DNA of 64,000 nucleotides from Gymnopus androsaceus JB14 (lineage: Eukaryota; Basidiomycota; Agaricomycetes; Agaricales; Omphalotaceae). Position 1 is the stretch's first letter. Every line of letters starts with the position of its first letter. Of this stretch, positions 36,110 to 46,929 are shown piece after piece. The stretch covers positions 1 through 64,000 of the forward strand of contig ML769437.1 of assembly GCA_009733575.1 (NCBI GenBank), in the 5' to 3' direction. The notes under the pieces were generated by a model. It was not told the origin of the DNA. It did not search any database and saw only the letters and a list, made by a program, of their open reading frames with translations. Position numbers and translations under genes: made by a program.

Positions 36110-38015
36110 TCAATTGCTCAAAATTATCTGCAGCGTTTCAAAGCTAGCTCGATCGACCTTTGGTGCTGCATAGATGCGTAGCTTTTGTAAATATACGCAG
36201 GCTTCGGCGCCGAAACTACAAGCCTGGGGATGTTGGGAATCATCAAGCCTCCATCTCGAGCGGACGACCTTGAGCAGTAGTTCCGAGTAGTCGCAAGATT
36301 TAACCACTACAGTGAGATCCTTCAATCGAGGGAGCAAACATTGTCCTTCAGGAACTATGATGTCATCCTCCTCATCCGATCCCTCCCCATCCGAGTCCTC
36401 CTCATCCAAGTCCTCCTCATCCAAGTCCTCCTCATCCGAGTCCTCTTCGGATGAGGAATCCAATATAGAACTTTCGCCATCTGAATCCTCGTCCATAGAA
36501 CTAGTTCCATCACTATCATGTTCGTCTCTATCATCATCTGTGTCCTCTTCCCCACAGTGATCTTTGAGCTCTTTTCTACTTTTTCCCACAGGACCTTCCG
36601 CTTGTGCGTCGCGCTCGACTGGCGTAACCAAGGACCTCAGAACCAGATAGAGAGTCTTATTATGAAAAGGTGGCTCCTTTATTTCCAGAGTCGTAACGGA
36701 AGGCACGCTGAGGAAAAGGCGAAGCAGTCCAGCGGAAATGAATGGAATGAAGTGTATAGTAAGATGGGTCAACCGGCTATGGCTCCGCTCGAGCATAGAG
36801 CACAACGATGCAACATGATCGTTTTGGGACTCGATGACCCGCCGCTCTGGTCCCAATAATTCAAGGTGAGTAAGTTCTGGAAAGACCATATTGTCGCAGA
36901 CTTTGGGTAGAGCATCGTGAGCAGAATCTTCAAATGCTGCTGTGAACTTTGCCGCATTGCAGTTCACGTTTGTTGGTGCCAAGTTTACTTCCTCCTCCTC
37001 CTCCTCCTCCTCTACAGGTTTCTGCACTAAGAGCACCTGAATGTTTGGACAACAACGAATAAGCCGAAAGATCTCTTCGGGAGACAGGCCCATCAAGTCG
37101 AGATATGTGACCGTCAATCGGGGATATTCCAGATCTAGAGGTACACAATGCAATGTCAGAGATCGAAGATTTGGGCAATCCACAGGAAATGATAGCGTAG
37201 TCTGGAACGGAGCTTCAAGATCGAGAGACAGTAATTCAGGGAGGTTTCGACTGCCATCAATCAATGGCTGCAAAAATCCTCTCGACTACCGAGCACTCCG
37301 CAATAGAAATAGCGACATGACGCCAGCGACTGGTGTTTTCAATTGCAGTTAAAGAGGCGAGATGGTGAGCGGGTATTCCAGTGGAATAATGGTAACCGTT
37401 GAATTTGAAGTCAATGAGATGTGAACGTGAGCGCGCAAGAAACATGTTGAAAAGAAAGGAAGTGGAGGGTGTGTTCAATGACTCAAAAACAAAAGAGGAC
37501 CACAGTACCGGCGTTTCAGTGACCAGCCTGTACCATCTGATGCAGACACGACTAAGGGTGAGAGTCGGTAGTTGGTCTGTACCGCAGTAAGATATACAGT
37601 TGGTGTCTGTATCACCACAGCAGACATACTGGAATATTTCACCAAGCATTTCCTGAGGAAGCTTGTATATGGGAGACATTATACAGCGGATGCCCGCCAT
37701 ATACGCCTCAAGAAGCTTTTGGTGGGCCTCTATTTCTCTGGACAAATCCTGTAATCGACGAAGCTCCGACTGACAACGATCCAAGTCTGTCTGCGCATCA
37801 TCCAATAGTTTGGAATAGACTGCGCGTTCCGACAGCCCATCAGCAGAGTACCATGAGCGCACGCGACGTGTCGTTTCGTCGTACTTGAGTTCATGCAAGT
37901 CCAATTGGAAAGAATTGCCACATTTGGTGCATAAACGCGTCGAGACACGTTCTTTGGGCCAAACACATTGAGCAATGGATTCTGCACAAAAATTACATGC
38001 AGTCAGTATGGCCAT
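36110..38015 (-). pseudogene. Acidic F-box-like protein, copy 2, one frameshift
   Basis: The N-terminus carries CxxC pairs (CNFC..C..CTKCGNSFQ), a coiled coil (QTDLDRCQSELRRLQDLSRE), then the F-box-like motif IYKLPQEMLGEIFQYVCC and LSRVCIRWYRLV..LWSS. The C-terminal part has leucine-rich segments and a long Asp/Glu tract (minus strand, about 36350-36570). The two halves are in different frames because of one extra base in a T run near 37272 (minus-strand ATTTTTGCAG against ATTTTGCAG in copy 3). No other break is seen, so copy 2 is close to intact. An ATG at 38054 is also possible as the original start (as in copy 3), but here it is followed by a stop after ten codons. Confidence 0.75.
36396..36440. 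repeat. 15-bp tandem repeat, three units
   Basis: Three 15-bp units (tcctcctcatccaag; the last unit ends ccgag) encode a repeated DEEDL/S motif in the acidic tract of the F-box-like protein. The matching place in copy 3 (about 43450-43470) has only one unit, so the repeat expanded or collapsed after the duplication. Confidence 0.8.
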
Positions 38016-38219
38016 GGATAGATAGGAAAATTAGACAGCGTTGGACTTGCCATCGAGAGACATGATTGTTGTGAAAAGAGCAAGAGGGGTGCGGCTGCGA
38101 ATTTATTGACATCATGCCTGGAAGAGAGGTACAGTGGCCGTCAAAACTGATGTCAGGCTCGTCCCCGTGGCCACCCGCTTCCAGATGTCGATGCGATCAA
38201 CGGTCAGCCGGCTACGCGA

Positions 38220-39139
38220 GGCTTCCTCTGGAAACGGCTGGGCACCACTTGCAGTCACTAGGAGGGTCACAAATTTGTGACTTTAACTTAGCGAAATTTT
38301 GATTTCTCCCCACCACTACCGCTGCATGAATCGTCTGTTCTCCCTCTTCCTGACTGTAAAAAGGTAAGTTATAAAGTGCTTACGAGTCTTGCTCACAAAT
38401 ATTGCTATTTACAGCCCTTTCAAGTAAATTGAGCTTGCTGCAGCAATTCGGCAGCCGCCAATCCTGTACTGTCCAGGTAATATTGAGCCCAAATTGGGAT
38501 TTCAATATTTCATTCTGTATCTCTGGATCATAGTAAGCTCATACAGATAAATACAAGGTAATTAAGTGCTCTCTGACCCAATCATTGGCAATTTATGGTG
38601 CTGAAGAGCACAATATTCACTCCCATTATGTCAAGGTAAGAAAGGATTGTTTCAATCTTAATATAACCTTTTCCTACTCTGGTAAGTCTATTTTCCTTAT
38701 TTTAACCCTGTTCCGACCTCACCTGACTTCATTATACTGGAATTTCGGTGATTCTTGCATCTATATTTGGTTTTTCTTGCTCTAAAACTCTCTTATTTCA
38801 GATAACGTGCTAATTTTGATTATGGAATACCCAAAATATCTTCTAGACTTACTCCAAGATTTGCTTGGGCAAACCTCACATCAACATCACTGGATTTTGT
38901 GTCATTTTGGGCAATATCTCATCCCAAGCATGTATTTTTCATCTTATACCTCTACAATATGGATATTCTAACTCTATGAGATGATAAAAGTCCATCCATA
39001 ATGATTTTATCAGGGTCATGGCGGGGGGACGGACCCGCACCAAAAACTCAGATTTCTCGAAGCGAAATTTCACTAAATTAAAGTCACAAATTTGTGACTC
39101 TATTAGTGACTGCGAGTGGTTCCCAGTCCTTCGGGAGCC
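38220..39139. mobile_element. Non-coding TIR element, about 0.9 kb
   Basis: The ends at 38220-38310 and 39060-39139 are inverted copies: ggct.cc..gaa.g.ctggg, then cac.cagtcacta, then the 14-bp palindrome TCACAAATTTGTGA (38267-38280 and 39084-39097), then ctttaa.ttag.gaaat. The interior is AT-rich without an open frame of note. It sits between units 2 and 3. No clear target-site duplication is visible. This looks like a MITE. Confidence 0.7.
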
Positions 39140-39647
39140 AACTAAGCTGTCAAAGCGCATTTCAAATCTATTGGCACTGGCGCCGCGAGTCTACCCCAAG
39201 CAGCTCCAGCATTGTCTAGCGCAGTCCTTGAGACAAGGCAGGCTGTAAGTTTGGGCTGAGTGTGCCGGTGGACCGGGCATCACAGACCGCGTGGGCGAAA
39301 AATTAGCGGATGAGCGATGAGCGAGGCCGATGAAGATTTACCGACAATGTTGTCGGTAAGCGGTCTGCTGCCGCTCCGCTGGACGTTAATGCCGGATGTT
39401 TCTCATTCCGGCATCTGACACATAGTTTTGATTGACCGGCTTGACCGGCTTGCGGGCTTGTCCACAAGTTGTCCGCTGTACAGGAGGCCGCCGACGCTGA
39501 AATGAACATTCATTTCAGGCCAAATAAACAAGTGCGAAAATCTTCGGACCTATAGAACTATAAAAGTATAGATTATATATAGGATATAGGTTTGTATTAA
39601 TTATACACAGCGCCAATCATTATGCATTCTGCTTCAGGCTGAAGTGT
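39140..39647. other. GC-rich spacer with three perfect short palindromes
   Basis: Three hairpin-forming palindromes lie within 180 bp: taccgacaa/ttgtcggta (39339-39358), atgccgga/tccggcat (39389-39414) and tgaaatga/tcatttca (39498-39517). Base composition differs from the flanks. No gene, and no relation to the other units. Confidence 0.6.
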
Positions 39648-40100
39648 GTTGAGCGCTTTAGCACTGCTGAGCTGTTAAGTAGCGCTCGCCACCGAAAAGC
39701 AACAGCTTAGTGGTCATGGGTATGGACTCTGGATCTGTAGCAACCTCAGGCGGTAGGACTGGAAATAGGATGATTAAGAGACCGGAGATTTTGGATTGAC
39801 AGCCAGGTTCTGCGGGAGTCGGGACTCCCATCTCGACGTTCCGGCTGAGTTCGTCTTCATCCTTTTGCACTACGGCAAGCTCGGTTTATTTTACGAATCC
39901 GAAAGCGAGGACGATAGATCCCTCCGGTACAGTTTGGTTAGGCTTAGGCCAATCTCGGAATCAGCAGTTCGATGAATCCAAATGATACAACACGGAATAA
40001 AAGAGCAATTGAACGAAACGTATCTATAGAGTCCATAAGCAGACACAAAGATGGTATACTATCGATTACTTAGTTAACTTCTCTATCCAAAAAGCACTTT

Positions 40101-40908
40101 CTACAACCCAATCAAAGGCTTCTCCTCGACAGGCTCGGTAGCAGGAGCTCGAGTAGACGCAGCGTACGCTCCCATCTTCTCACACCAGCCGTCTATTCCA
40201 TCGTAAAAGTCAACAAGCATCTCTGCCAGGACGAATGCAACTTTCTTTCCCTCGACTTCAACCTCCGCCGTTTCACTGGGTAGCAAGCCACTCTCCTGGT
40301 CAGCCACGGCACGCTGTTGGCGGTGCGCGCGGTACCCGCGATATAGTGCTCGTAGTGCTCTTGCACATGTGATGAGGGACCAACAGCCAAAGATGACCAC
40401 CTCTAGTACGAAAAATGATACGCATAACATTGTCAAAGACATAGTTGTAACGCTCGATAGCACCATCCTTCAACGATGCCGCATCCTCTGATCGATTGAA
40501 AATGGCATCGTTGATGACCATAGCAACGCTGAAGAGTATGTTGAAAGTGAGGCTAGCCCATACAGCGCGCTTCGAAGGCTTCTTCTTGTTCTGCGTCTTC
40601 TGAGCCCTCTCTGCTACGCACTTCTGGACCTTTTCGCGGAACGCTGGATAATAGCGCATCACAATGCCAATGACTCCAAGGATGGTGGTGATGGATAACA
40701 CGAAATAACAGAACAGGACGAGGAAGGAGAGTGAAGCAACAGGCAGAAATGTAGTTCGACTATCATGTGTTTGGAATTTCAAGGATTCCTGTAGTTCATC
40801 GCTGATGCTGATAGCGAAAGGGAGGGAATTGAAAGGATAAAGGCATTCGAGAGCAAGCCCATAAATGGCTACAGCGCAACGGATAGCGAAGAATGGCTTG
40901 AACCTCAT
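40101..40908 (-). pseudogene. Membrane protein family, copy 3, frameshifted
   Basis: It aligns with the intact copy from MRFKPFFAIRCAVAIYG on. Two compensating indels near 40740-40765 replace the usual FQS..SYLSA segment, and a base change in length near 40412-40420 after DNVMRI puts the last third in another frame. The tail (EEKPLIGL) is still recognisable. These breaks are private to this copy. Confidence 0.8.
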
Positions 40909-40985
40909 TATTGAGGGGGTTTCTCGCAGATAAGATGATGAATAGAAGAAAAGAAGGAAATGCTGTTGAGAATGGGACCTGGTGG

Positions 40986-40994
40986 TTATATATA
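40986..40994 (-). promoter_or_regulatory. TATA box of membrane protein copy 3
   Basis: TTATATATA about 80 bp upstream of the start codon in the same context as in copies 1 and 2. Confidence 0.55.
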
Positions 40995-41234
40995 GATTAG
41001 AACTGGGCAGTGTCTGTCAGTTCGTTGATTGGCTCTCCAGGATACTGCCCTTATACTAATAGCTTCGTTCAGCAGGTACCTTGGTGTTACCCAGCTAGGC
41101 TGCAGTAGATGAGTAACTTTAGCATGATATTCTTTTATGCTCGATTCGCTCAACAAGCAAATATTCGAGAATGATTGCTATCACTACGCGGCAAAGGCAA
41201 ACGGTACATAAGCATTCTGAATCTAGTAAGAATA
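40995..41234. other. Spacer between membrane protein and TAF6 copy 3
   Basis: Conserved with unit 1 (27650-27930) in the blocks nearest both genes. No gene seen. Confidence 0.5.
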
Positions 41235-42899
41235 CAAGCAGCGAACCATCATTCTACGCCATCGAATCGTCCATACCTTCCCCTAGAATCGCCCTCGCCC
41301 ACACCGCGTCTACCATTACCTTTTGAGCAAAGAAATCACCGAGGACATCCTGCAATCGAGAGGATATTCTGGTTGTCGGCCTCGTTGCCGAGATTCAACG
41401 AGTCCGTCATTTCCGAATCCGAATGGCGGACGCAACACGCGCAGCGCATCCATGACTGATTTGGTCAACGCCTCATCCGCAACCCATCAATGTCAGCCAT
41501 AGAATCATGGTGCTGGACTTCACTCCCAACCGACCTTGGCGCCTCCGCTATCAACCAGACCCTGTCCGCACCGCTTCCTTCCCGATGCCAATGAGGCCTC
41601 GAATAGCACCCTCCCTGGTCCCTTTGCTTTTCAGAGGCGAAATCAAAGCCAGGAGAAGGGTCTTCATTATTCGCGGAGAGAGTGAAGGGTAAGTTGTAGA
41701 ATGTTTAGTGAGGAGACCAGATAGTGTTTGGGAAGAGATCGTCCTTAGTTGCGTCGAGTGTGAGCGGGGTAGGGATGAGTGTAGAAGCGTTGAGAGGAGA
41801 GGAGGAAGCAGTTGATGTAGCTGTTGGATAAATCGCAGTTATTAGAATGATGAAAATTGTAGAGAAAAAGGCACTCACATATGGCTCGACAAACATCGTT
41901 TTGTTTTCCAGTATGGCTCCAACAACCTCCATCAATACTTCCAACACTTTGCCATCTGTCTCAGTTTGGCCTCCGTCTTTCAATGCACCCACAACACCCT
42001 CTCCAACCCATCGAATAAGATAAGGTAGCAAGGCTTGTAAACCTGCATCACTTCGTAGGCTTGCCAGAGCTGCCGTACGCTTTGCATAGTCGGATGAAGG
42101 CGGCAAGAGAGACGATGTAAGTCGGGTATAATAGAGCTGTAGTTCTCGAGAAAGAACCTGTTTGACGAGTTGCTGCTGTGGCTGTTGCTGAGGTGGTTTC
42201 TTTGCATTACCAGTACCGTTTATCATCGATAACGGAGGAGCTGACGGAGCAGCTACGACTCCGTTTGATTTTGGTGCCTCCGCAACGTTGGTTTCGACGT
42301 CTCTTGGAACAGCAGGAGGATTCTCTGGAACGAGAGGTTGTACGCCTTCCACTGCTAACCAATGTGCCGTCCAGCTAACTCCCTTTGGCATGACAATCTT
42401 TTCTTCCCTTAAAACCCTATCGAAATCAATCTCCTCATCTTCCACAAAATAAACCGCAGGAGCCGACGAGGTAGTATTAGATAAATACGCGGGAGCTGCA
42501 CGACGAAATGTTGGCGGATTGTGTGGTGTATGGCCGTATAAAGGTTCAATATTGAGCACTCGAAGAGCTTGTTCGATGTCAGAGGTTGTCATCGTCGTTC
42601 TCCGTCCATGGCGCATAAATTTCGCGGCTTCCTAAGATTCCATGAGCGTAACAAACGGGTTATGTTTTCATTTTTCACATACTTCAACAACCTGGATGGA
42701 TTCTATATTCTACATCGCTCGCTAATGCAGTCGCGACAAGGTCGGATATGTTGATGTTTAACATTTCTGCCACATCCTGCAGCACACGTCAACGTATGAT
42801 TATCTGAGCCAGCAAGGTGCACACTTTTATCGAATCAGCCTTGTACACCCCTGCATGTGGAGGCTGGGCTGCGCGAGCTTTGGGAGGTTTCGTCGTCAT
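41235..42899 (-). pseudogene. TAF6 copy 3, the most complete copy, broken
   Basis: From ATG at 42899: MTTKPPKARAAQPPHAGVYK; an intron (gtgtgc..ctgcag); the histone-fold exon DVAEMLNINISDLVATALAS with DVEYRIH; then EAAKFMRHGRRTTMTTSDIE; LNIEPLYGH; EDEEIDFDRVLREEKIVMPK; WTAHWLAVEGVQPLVPENPP; the HEAT-like C-terminal domain (LQALLPYLIRWVGEGVVGAL, VLMEVVGAILENKTMFVEPY); and the C-terminal ALRVL region. One extra base in exon 2 (ccatccagg against ccaccagg in copy 2, about 42694) breaks the histone fold, and further frame changes follow in the last exon. TAF6 is a core subunit of TFIID (and of SAGA in yeast). The identity is clear; the copy is not functional as written. Confidence 0.88.
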
Positions 42900-43139
42900 T
42901 GGAACTCGAACTTGATGGGATGAAGTTGAGAAGTGAAGAACACGTGCTCGGTCAAAGCGATTATTCTCAGAATGCATTTTGCAACGCCGAGAGAAAGTAT
43001 AGAGAACAACCTGCGTACAATTCATGAGACGCAATGGCTCCACTCTCAACGACTCGCAAGCAACAAGCCTTGAAGATCATGTCAGTGCACAGCAGATAGT
43101 ACAACTGAGGTAAAAATGAAAGTTGTATGGACCGAAATA
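42900..43139. other. Spacer between TAF6 and F-box-like copies
   Basis: 5' flank of TAF6 copy 3 and 3' flank of F-box-like copy 3. It has an E-box-like cacgtg at about 42941, also present in unit 2 at about 35870. It may be the shared remnant of a TAF6 promoter. Confidence 0.45.
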
Positions 43140-45086
43140 CACTAATCACATACTCTAGATACTTCCACGTCCATTCCCTCATTCTTGAATGGCTCCAAAT
43201 TTCTCTGCAGGGTTTCAAAGCTAGCTCGATCGACCTTTGACGCTGCATGGATGCGTAGCTTTTGCAAATATACGCAGGCTTCGGCGCCGGAGCTATCACA
43301 AGCCTGAGGATATTGGGAATCATCAAGCCTCCATCTCGAGCGGACGACCTTGAGCAGCTAGTTCCGGGTAGTCGCAAGAGACAACCACTACCAGTGAGAT
43401 CCTTCAGTCGAGGGAGCAAACATTGTCCTTCACGAACTGCGATGTCATCCTCTTCATCCGAGTCCTCTGCAGCATGAGGAATCCGATATAGAACCTCGCC
43501 ATCTGAATCCTCGTCCATCGAACTACTTCCATCACTATCATGTTCGTCTCATCATCATCTGTGTCTCTTCCCTACCCTGATTCACCACAGTGATCTTCGA
43601 CCTGTTTTTCTACTTTTCCCGCAGGACCTTATCCGTTTGTGCGTCTCGCTCGACTGGGGCAACTAAGGACCTCAGAACCAGATAGAGAGTCTTATTATGA
43701 AAAGGTGGCTCCTTCATTTCCAGAGTCGTAACGGAAGGCACGCTGAGGAAAAGGCGAAGCAGTCCAGCGGAAATGAATGGAATGAAGTGTATAGTAAGAT
43801 GGGTCAACCGGCTATGGCTCCGCTCGAGCATAGAGCACAACGATGCAACATGATCGTTTTGGGACTCGATGACCCGCCGTTCTGGTCCCAATAATTCAAG
43901 GTGAGTAAGTTCTGGAAAGGCCATATTGTTGCAGACTTTGGGTAGAGCATCGTGAGCAGAATCTCCAAATGCCGCTGTGAACTTTGCCGCATTGCAGTTC
44001 ACGTTTGTTGGTGCCAGTTTACTTCCTCCTCCTCCTCCTCCTCTACAGGTTTCTGCACTACGAGCACCTGAATGTTTGGACAACAACGAATAAGCCGAAA
44101 GATCTCTTCAGGAGACAGGCCCATCAAGTCGAGATATGTGACCGTCAATCGGGGATATTCCAAATCTAGAGGTACACAATGCAATTTCAGAGATCGAAGA
44201 TTTGGGCAATCACAGGAAATGATAGCGTAGTCTGGAACGGAGCTTCAAGGTCGAGAGACAGTAATTCAGGGAGGTTTCGACTGCCATCAATCAATGGCTG
44301 CAAAATCCTCTCGACTACCGAGCACTCCGCAATGGAAATAGCGACATGACGCCAGCGATTGGTCTTTTCAATGGCAGTTAGAGAGCAGATGGTGAGCGGG
44401 TATTCCAGTGGAATAATAGTAACCGTTGAATTTGAAGTCAATGGGATGTGAACGGGAGCGCGCAAGAAACATGTTGAAAAGAAAGGAAGTGGAGGGTGTG
44501 TTCAATGACTCAAATACAAAAGAGGACCACAGTGCCGGCGTTTCAGTGATCCAGCCTGTACCATCTGATGCAGACGACGACTAAGGGTGAGAGTCGGTAG
44601 TTGGTCTGTACTGCAGTAAGATATACGGTTGGTGTCTGTATCACCACAGCAGACATACTGGAATATTTCACTGAGCATTTCATGAGGAAGCTTGTATATG
44701 GGAGACATTATACAGCGGATGCCCGCCATATACGCCTCAAGAAGCTTTTGGTGGGTCTCTATTTCTCTGGACAAATCCTGTAATCGACGGAGCTCCGACT
44801 GACAACGATCCAAGTCTGTCTGCGCATCATCCAATAGTTTGGAATAGACTGCGCGTTCCGACAGCCCATCAGCAGAGTACCATGAGCGCGCGCGACGTGT
44901 CGTTTCGTCGTACTTGAGTTCATGCAAGTCCAGTTGGAAAGAATTGCCACATTTGGTGCATAAACGCGTCGAGACACGTTCTTTGGGCCAAACACATTGA
45001 GCAATGGATTCTGCACAAAAATTACATGCAGTCAGTATGGATAAATGGGAAAGTTGGACAGCGTTGGACTTGCCATCGAGAGCCAT
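43140..45086 (-). pseudogene. Acidic F-box-like protein, copy 3, several frameshifts
   Basis: It starts MALDGKSNAVQLSHLSI at 45086, with the CxxC pairs, coiled coil and IYKLPHEMLSEIFQYVCC motif of copy 2. The frame breaks after TLTLSR (about 44575), again near 44215 and near 43610, and in the shortened acidic tract at about 43470. Unlike copy 2 it keeps the correct T-run length at the junction of its two halves. Start context is better kept here than in copy 2. Confidence 0.75.
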
Positions 45087-45090
45087 CCCC

Positions 45091-46373
45091 GACTCTCAAA
45101 TCAAGGCTCTTATCTGAACAATTTCTGACATCTCCTTCTTTTTATGGCTTATCTCGGGGTGTTTCCCGGTCCCTTGTAATACCTTCCTCGTCATCCGGTC
45201 CGTATCGGTACAGTCCAAGAGCATCTCGTTCTTACTGCTAATTCTTTCCTCGCAGTACCCGTCAGCTTCAGCGACCAGCAGAAAGTTCGTAAATTTTTTA
45301 TTTCAAAATTCAGAATTGCTCTGAGCAAGTGACTGGCTCGGGACGATTATTGGACGATTGGGAAGAATTGTCATCGATGTCGGGTTGAGCCTGGGTGTGG
45401 TTATCATGGACAATGTCTCCCTATGCCCGACCGATCTTTTGTGCCACATCTCAGACACCTTTGCCCCTGCCCATGGAATGCGGGATGGGGCGGCTGATTG
45501 TTACACAGTGTTCTACCATAAGCCTTTAAATAACAGCTTAGGCCTTTGGTAGAACACTGGGCTGATAGGCAGCGATTCAAGGGCGTTAGTGTCGTCGTGC
45601 TTGGTGGCCTGGGACCCAAGGCATCCAATACAGTCTTGCAATTTGCTGAGGAGAATATGGAGGGAGAGGACAGGGAATTGCTCGCAATGGCGGACAAGCC
45701 GGTTGCTTTAGCAATCAATGCTAGGAGATGCTATGGCCGTTCATGCTAAGCTGTCATATAGTTAATCAGGTATAGACTTCAGTATAATTTATATGTCATG
45801 TCTCGACAGTGGTACACGGCGAGGAAATTCGATTTTAAGCATGAAAAAGAGCAGCAAGCGCCGGCTAGCGCTTGGCTCTTCTTCATTATTCTCGTCCACC
45901 ATTACGCTCATTCATTATTCCCTGTTGAACGTAACGCCCACGCAAGGATTTTAGCGTAGGCGGTCGGGTCGATGATGGGAGTCAGGGATCACGAAACCGT
46001 TCCATTTCTCGAAGTAAGTATCAAGTATTTAACTACCGAAATAATATGAAATAAATGTAAATAACTAAGTAACTGATAACGAGGTGGAGAGATGAAACTT
46101 GTAAGGTGTTTATCTAATATATGAAGGATACCGGCGAGCATCAAAGCGTAAAATTGCAGATCGGAGACCATCTTACCGATGCCTTCAACATTCCCTCTCC
46201 AGGATATTTTCACAGAACTGGCCCCTGTAAGTTGCTATGAAACTCCCGTTGTCAAGCTCAAGCCAAACTGTCGCAAAGTAAAGCAAGAAACTAGAATGCG
46301 AACTTTCCTTTCCTGGTGATTTTTGTCAAGCAAAGTGGCAAGAAGCGGGCAACGATTTAGTCAGGAGACCATG
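45091..46373. other. Spacer, no recognised gene
   Basis: Two linked plus-strand frames (45358-45552 and 45546-45749, the second with VVVLGGLGPKASNTVLQFAE) have no family I recognise and are separated by a hairpin. Another hairpin, agagc.gcaagcg..cgcttg.gctct, lies near 45848-45882. Nothing else stands out. Confidence 0.4.
45506..45559. repeat. 54-bp inverted repeat
   Basis: Perfect 13-bp arms cagtgttctacca (45506-45518) and tggtagaacactg (45547-45559) surround a 28-nt loop. It could be a tiny MITE or a footprint; no flanking duplication is clear. Confidence 0.65.
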
Positions 46374-46685
46374 TAAGCCTAATGAATTGGCCCCGGTAAT
46401 TTACCAGCTGTCCGTATTACATTATCCCCCCGTGACTCACCCAGCCAGTCCGCTTTCAAATGGGCACATTGTCGCATTAGATTAGGCTCCTTGTCACATT
46501 AGATTACGCCGTGTCTCATTATAAATAATAATGATTATTAATTTATATGTATGGCGCGCAAATTTCGGGCCCGCCTCCGCTTCCCTCCCCTCCCTCGCTG
46601 CGCTTGGGGGGTCCCCCGGGCCGGGAAGTCGTCGGCGGGCACTCTAAAGCCTCGTTTGCGCTTATTTCGATAGGCGGCAACCCCG

Positions 46686-46802
46686 AACCCTAACCCCAAC
46701 CCCTAACCGCTAACCAAACATGTTTGGCAATGCCGGACTAGCTCTCTAATGTTAGGGTTCACCCTTCGGGCGAACCCTAACGAGAGCTAGCCACGGCATT
46801 GC
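46686..46802. repeat. Telomere-like repeats and a long hairpin
   Basis: 46686-46715 has ccctaac-type repeats (gaaccctaac, cccctaacc, gctaacc). 46727-46802 folds into a long imperfect hairpin: outer arms gcaatgcc/ggcattgc, middle arms ctagctctc/gagagctag (46738-46746 and 46782-46790), inner arms gttagggttc/gaaccctaac (46751-46760 and 46772-46781), with a short inner stem in the loop. Confidence 0.7.
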
Positions 46803-46836
46803 TTTGAAAGAAAAATAAAACATTCAATTGTTTTTG

Positions 46837-46929
46837 AGTACCTGTGAGGATTGAACACTCACCGTGAGGCATGATCAAGCCCTGCTACCGGAATGATTGA
46901 TCATGAATACCACTCTGCCATAAGGTGTA
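46837..46929 (-). other. tRNA-like remnant (A box and B box)
   Basis: On the minus strand a match to the A box (TGGCAGAGTGGT) is followed about 55 nt later by a B-box-like GTTCAATCCTC within a GTGAG/CTCAC stem. An 8-bp stem (atgatcaa/ttgatcat) lies between them. The acceptor stem pairs at only four of seven positions and the T loop has nine bases, so this is not a working tRNA. It may be a tRNA-derived (SINE-like) piece inside the TIR element. Confidence 0.3.

Larger units (their letters stand above)
31790..38064. repeat. Segmental duplication unit 2
   Basis: It holds segment S copy 2 (31879-32110), a spacer, the membrane protein copy 2, TAF6 copy 2 and the acidic F-box-like copy 2, all minus strand. 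From about 32850 on it matches unit 3 in the same order to the end (tgccatcgagag at 38049-38060 and 45071-45082). 32340-32850 has no counterpart in the other units and no gene I can support. Confidence 0.8.
39648..45087. repeat. Segmental duplication unit 3
   Basis: It matches unit 2 in order from the agcgct-rich block through membrane protein copy 3, TAF6 copy 3 and acidic F-box-like copy 3, ending in tgccatcgagag. It starts inside the unit compared with units 1 and 2, since segment S is absent. Small indels scattered between the two units show that both have drifted. Confidence 0.8.

Noticed and set aside
38220..39139. CRISPR-like or LTR element
   Set aside because: The repeats are inverted and terminal, not direct and regularly spaced; a TIR element explains them.
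46686..46715. Chromosome end suggested by ccctaac repeats
   Set aside because: Only a few irregular units, inside a TIR element, with normal genes on both sides.
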